Source of the DNA: Artemia franciscana
Lineage: Eukaryota > Arthropoda > Branchiopoda > Anostraca > Artemiidae
Direction of reading: 5' to 3'
DNA: 64,000 bases
NCBI RefSeq assembly: GCF_032884065.1
Contig: NW_027062693.1
Location: forward strand, 1,599,631-1,663,630
Each line of letters begins with the position of its first letter. The first letter of the stretch is position 1. The position numbers and the translations under genes are program-made. This document shows, piece by piece, positions 55,442-64,000 of the stretch. The notes beneath the pieces are model-generated. The model was given only the letters and a program-made list of their open reading frames with translations. It did not search any database and was not told where the DNA came from.

Positions 55442-55669
55442 ACGATGATTGTTGCCGGTCAGATTCAGACTTCGGTGAACGGTGTGGTTGTTCAAAATGG
55501 ATTAGCAACACCGCAAGCACATACTCGTGCTGCAACAGGGGAAGAAGTACCACAAAATATAGTTGTTACAACGAGGCAACAGTATGGATTACCAGATGCT
55601 TCTGTGGTGTATTGTAATTTCAACCAACTTTACAAAATTGACCCAGCTACTCTCAAGATGTGGGTTAAT
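55442..55669 (+). CDS. OGT: O-GlcNAc transferase internal exon (start of second catalytic lobe)
   Basis: A 228-nt phase-0 exon between 'tttaattttaag' and GTAAGT at 55670. It contains 'INGxxxxNGLAT'-type sequence as '[15 protein letters not shown]', then '[20 protein letters not shown]', '[20 protein letters not shown]' and 'TLKMWVN'. This is one of the most conserved stretches of animal O-GlcNAc transferase. The Lys in [10 protein letters not shown] is the UDP-contacting lysine of the second catalytic lobe (Lys842 by human numbering, from memory). The next exon should begin with the I-L-K-x-V-P-N-S segment, but none is found up to 64000. The exon is intact, so the gene is probably functional and expressed from the plus strand. 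Confidence 0.95.
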
Positions 55670-56534
55670 GTAAGTGCTGTCGCTCATACCTGACTTCTAA
55701 ATTTTAATTCAATATACTTTTTCGCAAATCCAATGAAACTAGTTGAAATCCAATTTAAAGTATTCTCCCCAATTTTTCTTAGGTCGATATATATATCTGA
55801 AGACCCCTATTCTTTGTGATTTTATCTTTTGATTATTACGAAACTGTAAAATGTTTAGGGTATTTCCAAATTCGTCAACGTTGCCTTTTTCCAAACATGA
55901 AAACAAATGATCAAACCTAGTTAGTTCAATTTGACAACGCTCTCCGTAAAAATTTAGGTATTATAAAGACTTAACATGGTTAAAGTGAGGTATGTAAACC
56001 CTAAGAAATTACATTTTCTTTTTTTTTATATCCTACATTTTTTTTTTTTATGTTTATTATGTATAAAGACAATACGTGTAACTTGGGATATTTCTAAAGT
56101 GCAATAACGATTTTTTTTGTGCTTATGTAATGATTTTTTTTGAGGGTAAAGAAGAATTCAAATTCTAAAAAAGTTATCTGTCATCTAGCGTTACTTTTGA
56201 GTTTTAAAGTTTTCTTATGGCAAACCATGTATTATACTTTGGTCAGGACAGAAGTCTTGACCAAAGAGTGAAAGAAACTGTCGAAGGAGGGAGCGTTTGT
56301 ACTTTTATATGGCTTTGAATCAGAGACTAGTTGCACCGCTGACAATGCAGCACTACGCGGCAAAACTAGGAAACTTTCGTACAACTTCATTTTAATCCAA
56401 CTGAAATAATGTGCTCCTTAATAAAAATAAAGGCATACTTCGTTCGGGAATGATTTAAAATCGCTATGAAACAAAACGCAACTTTAACAGATGTGATGGA
56501 CGTCTTCAATCAAATAAACCAACTTTACAAAAGT
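55670..56534 (+). other. O-GlcNAc transferase intron, 5' part
   Basis: Intron sequence starting GTAAGTGCTG. It holds AT-rich sequence with T runs (56018-56050, 56111-56141) and nothing recognisable before the minisatellite. Confidence 0.6.
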
Positions 56535-56590
56535 TGGGTCCCGTAATATCGAGCTAAGGTCAAATCCACTGTGCCAACACAGGTCTCGTC
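56535..56590 (-). repeat. Partial SINE copy at the minisatellite start
   Basis: 'gggtcccgtaatatc' to 'caacacaggtctcgtcaagt' corresponds to the tRNA-like head of the SINE copies at 60829, 61965 and 62934 (minus strand). The body and tail are absent. It marks the start of the repeat array. Confidence 0.75.
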
Positions 56591-59330
56591 AAGTTTATTT
56601 GTTTAGTTTAGTTACATCCATTTTTATAGTTTGGTTACATCAATTTGTATAGTTTGTCATATCAATAATTTGTATAGTTTTATCAAAGTCTTATCATATC
56701 CATTTGTTTAGTCACATCCATTCATTATTCATTTCCATTTATATAGTTTTTTCACATCCGTTTGTATATTCTTATCATAGCCATTTTTAGAGTCTAGTCA
56801 CATCCATTTGCAGCGTCGTCACATCCATTTGAATAGTTTTGTCACATGAATTTGTATAGTGTTGTCATAGTCTTATCATATCCATTTGTTCAACTGATTT
56901 GTATAGTTTTGTCAAATCCATTTGTATAGTTTTGTTACTTCCATTTGTATAGTTTTATCACATCCCTTTGTATATTCTTATCATAACCATTTTTAGAGTC
57001 TAGTTACATCCATTTGTAGCGTCGTCATATCCATATATATAGTTTTGTCAAATCCATTTGTATAATTCGCCCACATCCATTTATATAGTATTTTGCATCC
57101 ATTTTAATACTTCAACTGATTTGTATAGTTTTGTCAAATTCATTTGTATAGTCTTATCAGAGTTTTCTCACATCCATTTGTATAGTTTTGTTACATCCAT
57201 TTGTATTGTTTTTTCACGTCTATTTCTATAGCTTTGTGGCATCCATTTGTATAGTTTTGTCACATCCCGTTGTTTATTCTTATCATTACCATTGTTAGAG
57301 TCTAGTCACATCCATTTGTAGCGTTGTCACATCCATATATATGGTTTTGTCAAATCCATTTGTATAATTCGGTCACATCCATTTATATAGTATTTTGCAT
57401 CCATTTTTATACTTCAACTGATTTGTATAGTTTTGTCAAATCCATTTGTATAGTCTTATCAGAGTTTTCTCATATCCATTTGTACAGTTTTGTCATAGCT
57501 ATTTGTATAGCTTTGTCATATCCATTTGTATAGTTTTGTCACTTCCATTTGTATAGTTTTGTCACATCCCTTTGTATATTCTTATCATAACCATTTTTAG
57601 AGTCTAGTTACATCCATTTGTAGCGTCGTCCCATCCATTCGTATAGTTTTGTCAAATCCATTTGTATAATTTGGTCACATCCATTTATATAGTATTTTTC
57701 AATCCATTTTTATAGTTTTGTTGCCTCCATTTGTATAGGTTTGTCACATCCATTTGTATAGTTTTATCATAGTATTATCATATCCATTTGTATAGTTGCA
57801 TCCATTTATAGTTTTTGGCACATTAATTTTTAGAATTTAGTCACATCCATTTTTAGTCTTGTCAAGTCCATTTGTATAGTTTTGCCAGCCATTTGGATGA
57901 TGTGTCGTTTAGTTTTGTCACATCCATTTGTATAGTTTTGTCACATCCATTGGTATAGCTTTTTCATTCCATTAATAGCCTTGTCATATCCATTAGAATA
58001 GTTTTATCACTACCATTTGTACAGTTTTATCACGTCCATTTGTATGGTTTTGTCATTTGTACTTTTATAATTTAGTCACATCCATCTGTATAGTTTTGTA
58101 AAATCCATTTTTATAGTTGTGTCCCATCAATTTTTATGGTTTTTTTCACATCCATTTGTATAGCCTAGTCAAATCTATTTGGATAGTCTTGTCACATCCA
58201 TTTGTACAGTTATGCTACATTTATTTGTTTGGCACATACAGTTGTATAGTTTTGTCACATTCATTTGTATGTTCTTTATAGTCTAATCTCATCCATTTGT
58301 TTAGTTTTACCACATCCATTTGTATGGTTTTGTCACATTAATTTGTGTAGTTTTGTCGCATCCATTTGTATGGTCACATCCATTTGTATAGTTTGGTTAC
58401 GTCCATTTGTATAGTTTTGACACATCGATTTGTACAGTTTTGTCACATCAATTTGTATAGTTTAACCATATCAATGTCTTATCAAATACATTTGTTTAGT
58501 CTCGTCCATTTTTAGTCTTTTCACATCCATTTGTATAGTTTTTTCGTATCCATTTTTATAGTTTTATCCCATCCATTTGTATTGACTTGTCACATCCGTT
58601 TGTATAGTCTCGTCAAATCTATCTGGATAGTCTTATAACATTCATTTGATAGTTTTCTCACATCCATTTATACAGTTTTGTCACATCCAATAGTAAATTT
58701 TGTCATATTCATTTGTATGGTTTTGTCAAATCCATTTGAATAGTGTTGTCACATCCATTTGTTTAGCTTTGTCGCATCCATTTGTATAGATTTTTCACAT
58801 CCATTTGTGATGACTTGTCACATCCATTTGTATAATCTTGTAATATGCATTTGTATAGTCTCGTCAAATCCATTTCCATAGTTTTGTCACATCCATTTGT
58901 ATTGCTTTATCATATCCATTAATAGCCTTGTCACATCCATTTGAATAGCTTTGTCACATCCATTTGTATAGTTTTGTCACATCCATCTGTACAGTTTTAT
59001 CACAACCATTTGTATGGTTTTGTCATATCAATTTTATAGTTTAATCACATGTATTTGTATAGTTTTGTCGAATCCATTTTTATAGTTGTGTCACATTTAT
59101 TTGTGTTGTTTTATCACATCCGTTTGTAAAGTCTTATCATATCCATTTGTATAGTTTTGTCACATCAATTTGTACAGTTTTTTCACATTCTTTTGTATAG
59201 TTTTATCTCATCAATTTATATAGGTTTTTCAAATTCATTTGTATAGTCTTGTCACATCCATTAATATAGTTTTGCCACATCCATTTGTATGGTTTTGTCA
59301 CATCCGTTTGTATTCGATTCATCCTTTTTG
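56591..59330 (+). repeat. 23-bp minisatellite array 1
   Basis: More than 100 diverged copies of a 23-bp unit built from 'catttgtatagttttg' and 'tcacatc', with substitutions, short deletions and composite periods. Larger repeats are visible: for example the block with 'tatattcttatcataaccat', 'tttttagagtctagt' and 'catttgtagcg' recurs near 56770, 56970, 57275 and 57580. The unit length is not a multiple of three, so the Ile/Ser/Val-rich frames here are artefacts. Confidence 0.95.
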
Positions 59331-59578
59331 TCTGCAATTTAAGTTTTTTCTTTCTCTTCTTTTCTGTATTTTCTTCTCTCAAAATGTTTTTTATTTGTTC
59401 AATGGCTTTTGCTTTTACTTGAGAAAGTAGTACTTCCTATTTTTCCTCTCCCGATTCAAAATGATATGGATAAAAGTTGAATTTGTTGGCAAGTTCAAAA
59501 TGGTATTTGTTGACGATGAATACTATAGAATAGTCTTTGAATTTATACTTTTTACTATCGAAAACAAATTTACGTTCC
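59331..59578. other. Non-repetitive spacer between arrays
   Basis: T-rich sequence ending array 1. It leads into the minus-strand coding-like fragment. Nothing is recognised in it. Confidence 0.5.
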
Positions 59579-60138
59579 TTAAAAGCCGAAGCGCAGGTGT
59601 AATTTGATAAAATATTTTGTAGTAAATGGAAAGAATTTTGCAGACCGAATTCGAGCTATAATAGTTTTTGAATAGAATCTTTCTAATCCTGGTATATTAC
59701 TCCTTAAATGGTAGTGACCTACTACTCCACCCGTTATATGAAAACAATCGTGCCTATCTTTATGGTTATTTTTCTTGAAACATTGAGCTTTGCAAAGAGG
59801 ACAGTAATAAGAACAACAGTAATTCAACATTGTGTTTCTTGATGCTGATTGATTTTCAAATTCATTCAGTATATTTTTCATTATAGTCTCTTGATTTACA
59901 AGAGGCTCTTTAAAATTAGTACCTAAAAAATCATTTTCGAATTCTTTTAGCTGTAGTCGTGTAAAAGAAATTTTTATTTCTTCAGCTGAACAAGTCATTT
60001 CAGAATTATAAGGTATTTCTTTCGAATTGAAACTTTCCTTTAGGTGAGAAAGAGTCATAGCAAAAAAGCTTTTTCTCTTGGTGGAAACTTTTGAGAAAAC
60101 ACTGTAAAATGTACATTTTTAAATCGTGCATTTGTATA
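59579..60138 (-). pseudogene. VLIG-like protein fragment with Cys/His motif
   Basis: A minus-strand frame of 159 codons from ATG 60058, with the register open a little further upstream ('KVSTKRKSFFA'). Central residues 83-110 read 'YCPLCKAQCFKKNNHKDRHD' then C-F-H: a C-x2-C-x3-C...H-x3-H-x-C-x-H pattern followed by a Gly pair. The C-terminal part of very large inducible GTPase-like proteins of invertebrates has a similar C-P-x-C-x-A-x-C...H...H motif. No GTPase motif is present. The 5' part is duplicated at 61752-61915 and related to 10601-10840. It sits antisense in an O-GlcNAc transferase intron and is probably a gene fragment. Identification is tentative. Confidence 0.4.
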
Positions 60139-60828
60139 GTCTAATCACAACCATTTTTAGAGTTTACTCAAAGCCATTATCACATCCATTTGTATAAATT
60201 TGTTACATTCATTTGTATTGGCTTGTCATATCCATTTGCGTAGTTTTGTAACTTGGATTTGTAAAGTCTTGTCAAATTCATTTGTATTGTTTGGTCAGTT
60301 TAATTTTTTTAGTTTTGTCAAATCCATTTGTACAGTTTTGTCGCGTCCATTTGTATAATGTTGCCCCATCCATTTGTATAGTTTTGTCACATGAATTTAT
60401 ATAGTGTTGTTATAGTCTTATCATATCCATGTGTTCAATTGATTTGTATAGTTTTGTCAAATCAATTTGTAAAGTTTTATCAGAGTTTTCTCACATCCAT
60501 TTGTATAGTTTTGTCACATCTATTTGTATAGCTTTTTATATCCATTTGTATAGTTTTGTCACATCCATTTGTAGAGTTTTGTCACATGAATTTGTGCAGT
60601 GTTTTCACAGTCTTATCATATCCATTTGTTAAACTGATTCTTATAGTTTGTCAGATCAATTTGTAGAGTTTCATCATAGTCTTCTCATATCCATTTGTAT
60701 AGTTTTGTCATATCCATTTGTATATAGTATAGTCACTAAAAAAATCATAGTCTTATCATATCCATTTGTTTAGTCACATTCATTTGTATAGTCTTATCAG
60801 AACCATTTTCAGAATATTGTCAAAGCCA

Positions 60829-60990
60829 TTATTTATTATTATCTAAGGATTAACGAGGCTTTTTCACTATTTGGTCCCTGTGTCGGTAGTCGGCCCTGCA
60901 TAGGCCCTACAGTGCTTTCCTTCTGCGCGATTCGATCTCTGGGTCCCATATTACCAAGCTAATGTCAAATCCACTGCGCCAACACAGGTC
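60829..60990 (-). repeat. tRNA-derived SINE, copy 1 in array
   Basis: On the minus strand: an A box TGGCGCAGTGG (plus 60971-60981), a B-box-like AGATCGAATC (60929-60938), A-to-B span about 53 nt as in tRNA genes. The body contains 'gggcctatgcagggcc' and the tail is A/T-rich (AATAATAAATAAT). The perfect match to the A-box consensus T-G-G-C-x-x-A-G-T-G-G and the tRNA-like spacing support a tRNA-derived SINE of about 160 nt. The B box is mutated. Confidence 0.75.
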
Positions 60991-61751
60991 TTGTCAAGTC
61001 AAATTTAATAGTTTTGTCATTTCCATTTGTGTAGTTTTGTCACATCCATTTGTATATTTGCATCGATTTCTATAGTTTGGTTACATCTATTTGTATAGTT
61101 TTGTCATATCCATTTGTATAGTTTTGTCACATCAATTTGTATAGCTTAATCATAGTCTTATCATATCCATTTATTTAGTCAAATCCATTTTTATTCTTTT
61201 CACATCCATTTGTGTAGTTGTTTCGTATCCATTTGTATAGTTATGTCAAATCCCTTTGTACAGTCTTGTCACATCCATTTGTGTAGTCTTGTCAAATCCA
61301 TTTGTATAGTCTCGTCAAATCTATTTGGATAGTCTTATCAAATTAATTGATATGGTTTAGTCAAATTCATTTGTATAGTTTTGTCACATCTAAGTGCACA
61401 GTTTTGTCATATTCATTTGTATGGTTTTGTCAAATCCATTTGAATAGTTTTGTCCTATCCAATTGTATCTTTTTGTCATTTTAGTTTGTTGAGTTTTGTC
61501 AAATCCATTTTTATAGTTTTGTCGCATCCATTTGTATAGTTTTGTCACATGAATTTGTATAGTGAATTCATAGTCTTATCATATCCATTTGTTCAACTGA
61601 TTTGTATAGTTTTGTCAAATCAATTTGTATAGTTTTATCAGAGTTTTCTCACATCCATTTGCTTAGTTTTGTCACATCTATTTGGGTAGCTTTGTCATAT
61701 CCATTTGTATATTTTTGTCACTTCCATTTGCATAGTTTTGTCACATCCCTT

Positions 61752-61915
61752 TGGGAAAAGAAATTTTTATTTCTTTATTTGATCAAGCCAGTTCAGAATC
61801 ATAAGGTATTTCATTCGCATTGAACGGTGAGAAAGATAGGAGTCATAGCAAAAAAGCTTTTTCTCTCGGTGGAAACTTTTGAGAAACCACTGTAAAATGT
61901 CCATTTTGAAATCCT
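61752..61915 (-). repeat. Duplicate of the VLIG-like fragment start
   Basis: 'gaaatttttatttctttatt' through 'agcaaaaaagctttttctct' and 'aaccactgtaaaatgtccat' closely matches 59970-60125, but with deletions that break the frame. Like the original it is followed by 'catttgtatagtct' and 'caaccatttttagagttta', so it was copied together with flanking minisatellite units. Confidence 0.85.
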
Positions 61916-61964
61916 GCATTTGTATAGTCTTATAACAACCATTTTTAGAGTTTAGTCAACGCCA

Positions 61965-62126
61965 TTATTTATTATTATTTAAGAATTAACAACGCTTCTT
62001 CACTATTCGGTCCCTGCGTCGGCAGTTGGCCCTGCATAGGCCGTGCAGTGCATTCCTGCTGCGTGATTCGATCTCTGGGTCCCGTATTATCAAGCTAAGG
62101 TCCAATCCACTGCACCATCACAGGTC
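61965..62126 (-). repeat. tRNA-derived SINE, copy 2 in array
   Basis: Same structure as copy 1. The A box is altered to TGGTGCAGTGG, and the B-box-like AGATCGAATC is kept. The flanks match copy 1 ('gccattatttattattattt' on the left, 'caggtcttgtcaagtc' on the right), which argues for amplification with the array and against separate insertion. Confidence 0.75.
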
Positions 62127-62933
62127 TTGTCAAGTCCATTTGAATAGTTTAGTCATTTCCATTCATGTAGTTTTGTCACATCCCTTTGTATAGTTACATC
62201 CATTCATCTAGTTTGGTTACATCCATTTGTCTACTTTGGTTACATCCATTTTTATAGTTTTGTCATATCCATTTATATAGTTTTGTCACATCAATTTGTA
62301 TCGTTTATTCATATTCTTATTATATCCATTTTTTTAGTCAAATCTATTTTTAGTCATTTCACATCCATTTGTATAGATGTTATATTCATTTGTATTGGCT
62401 TGTCATATCCATTTGTATAGTGTTGTAACATGCTTTTGTAAAGTCTTGTCAAATCCATTTGTATAGTTTCATCAGTTTTCTCACATCTATTTGTATAGTT
62501 TTGTCACATCTATTTGTATAGCTTTGTCATATCCATTTGTATAGTTTTGTTACTTCCATTTGTATAGCTTTGTCACATCCCTTTGTATATTCTTATCATA
62601 ACCATTTTTAGAGTCTAGTCACACCCATTTGTAGCGTCGTCATATCCATTTGTATAGTTTTGTCTTATAAATTGGTATAGTGTTATCACAGTCTTATCAT
62701 AGCCATTTGTTAAACTGATTTGTATAGTTTTGTCAGATCAATCTGTAGAGTTTTATCATAGTCTTCTCACATCCATTTGTATAGTTTTGTCATATCTATT
62801 TGTGTAGCTTTGTCATATCCATTTGTATATAGTATTGTCACTATACAAATTATAGTCTTATCATATCCATTTGTTTAGTCACATTCATTTGTATAGTCTT
62901 ATCACAACCATTTTTAGAGTTTAGTCAAAGCCA

Positions 62934-63096
62934 TTATTTATTATTATTTATGAATTAACGAAGCTTCTTCACTATTTGATCCCTGCGTCAGGAGTCGGCC
63001 CTGCATAGGCCCTGCAGTGCATTCCAGAGGCGTGATTCAATCTCTGGGTCCCGTATTGCCAAGCTAAGGTCAAATTGGGTGCGCCAACACAGGTCT
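62934..63096 (-). repeat. tRNA-derived SINE, copy 3 in array
   Basis: Same element with A-box region TGGCGCACCCA (two changes at its end) and 'agattgaatc' as the B-box region. Flanks are the same as in copies 1 and 2. Confidence 0.7.
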
Positions 63097-64000
63097 TTTC
63101 AAGTCCATTTTAATAATTTTGTCGTTTACATTTGTGTAGTTTTGTCAAATCCATTTGTATATTTACATGCATTTGTATAGTTTGGTTACATCCTTTTGTA
63201 TAGTTTTGTCGTATCCATTTGAATAGTTTTGTCACATCAATTTGTATAGTTTAATCATAGTCTTATTATATCCATTTGTTTAGTCAAATACATGTTTAGT
63301 CTTTTCACATCCATTTGTATAGATATTTCGTATCCGTTTGTATAGTTTTGTCAAATCCATTTGTACAGTCTTGTCAAATCCATTTGTGTATTTTTGTCAC
63401 ATCCATTTATATAGTCTCGTCAAATCTATTTGAACAGTCTAATCAAATTAATTGATATGGTTTAGTCAAATTCATTTGTATAGTTTTGTCACATCCAAGT
63501 GCATAGTTTTGTCATATAAATTTGTATGGTTTTGTCAAATCCATTTGAATAGTTTTGTCAGATTCATTTGTATAAATTTGTTACATTCATTTGTATTTGC
63601 TTGTCTTATCCATTTGTATAGTGTTGTAACATGCATTTATAAAGTCTTGTCAATCTATTTGTATAGTTTTGTCACATCCATTTGTATTGTTTTGTCATTG
63701 CAATTTGTTTAGTTTTGTCAAATCCATTTGTATAATTTTGTCACATCCATTTGTATAGTTTTGTCACAAGAATTTGTATAGTGTTGTCATAGTCTAATCA
63801 TATCCATTTTTTCAACTGATTTGTATAGTTTTGTCAAATCAATTTGCATAGTTTTATCAGAGTTTTCTCACATCCATTTGTATAGTTTTGTCACATCCCT
63901 TTGTATATTCTTATCATAACCATTTTTAGAGTCTAGTCACACCCATTTGTAGCGTCGTCATATTCATTTGTATAGTTTTGTCTTATGAATTGGTATAGCG

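Larger units (their letters stand above)
60120..64000 (+). repeat. 23-bp minisatellite array 2 with higher-order structure
   Basis: The same 23-bp unit as array 1, running off the window end. A longer period of about 1.0-1.1 kb is visible: segments starting at the SINE-flank 'caggtctt' near 60985, 62121 and 63090 share the order 'gtcaagtc', 'tcatttccatt', 'tagtttggttacat', 'tttagtcaaat', 'cttttcacatcc'. Insertions of a SINE (three copies) and of the VLIG-like fragment (61752-61915) are part of these larger units. No coding frames are supported. Confidence 0.95.

Noticed and set aside
57324-63712. Ile/Ser/Val-rich frames such as 57324-57533, 60429-60632 and 63452-63712 that look like membrane proteins
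   Set aside because: They are translations of the 23-bp minisatellite, whose unit length shifts frame each repeat. No conserved start or domain is present.

Overview
The window is a gene-poor, AT-rich stretch of an animal nuclear genome. Both spliced host exons encode O-GlcNAc transferase with an insect/crustacean-like sequence, and the transposon classes (pogo/Tigger, RTE, CR1-like, Penelope-like, Ty3/gypsy) suit an arthropod. The dominant repeats look to me like those of a brine shrimp such as Artemia, but that is recollection and I could not test it. There are no operons, bacterial genes or CRISPR arrays. Most short open frames are chance frames in repeats.

Layout. 1-7.3 kb: foldback-type repeats, including a near-symmetrical palindrome of about 3.1 kb (2081-5189, centre about 3636) whose ends carry the hairpin CAGTTCGTTACCACGAACTG, followed head-to-tail by a shortened copy (5190-7310). 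7.3-13.3 kb: LINE remnants, a triplicated segment, a 5'-truncated Penelope-like element (11305-12407) with a GIY-YIG frame inserted in another foldback copy, and fragments resembling very large GTPase (VLIG-type) proteins. 13.3-22.5 kb: mostly unrecognised sequence, with two more foldback copies (16.9-18.4 kb). 22.5-24.1 kb: a second hairpin-ended repeat family (here 'family B'). 26.3-29 kb: a 186-bp tandem repeat, then a tandem array rich in ACT/GCT triplets. 30.4-33.2 kb: a pogo/Tigger-like DNA transposon with perfect 24-bp terminal inverted repeats, TA flanks and a transposase frame broken by one TAG. 36.4-40.1 kb (minus): a decayed CR1/L2-like LINE. 41.9-47.95 kb: a decayed Ty3/gypsy element split by a nearly complete RTE-type LINE (42329-45802) with a 12-bp target duplication. 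48.4-50.0 kb: an inverted family-B copy and a foldback fragment.

53.2-64 kb: the host gene. Two phase-0 exons of O-GlcNAc transferase (53186-53383 and 55442-55669, plus strand) lie 2.06 kb apart. The next exon is not found before the window ends, so the following intron exceeds 8.3 kb. That intron holds more than 6 kb of a 23-bp minisatellite with a higher-order structure, which has carried along a tRNA-derived SINE and a fragment of a VLIG-like coding sequence.

No single new cellular system can be shown. The most unusual items are the 3.1-kb palindrome family, the SINE-bearing higher-order minisatellite inside the O-GlcNAc transferase intron, the Penelope-like element with inverted repeats and a hammerhead-like motif, and two otherwise open transposon frames each stopped by a single TAG.
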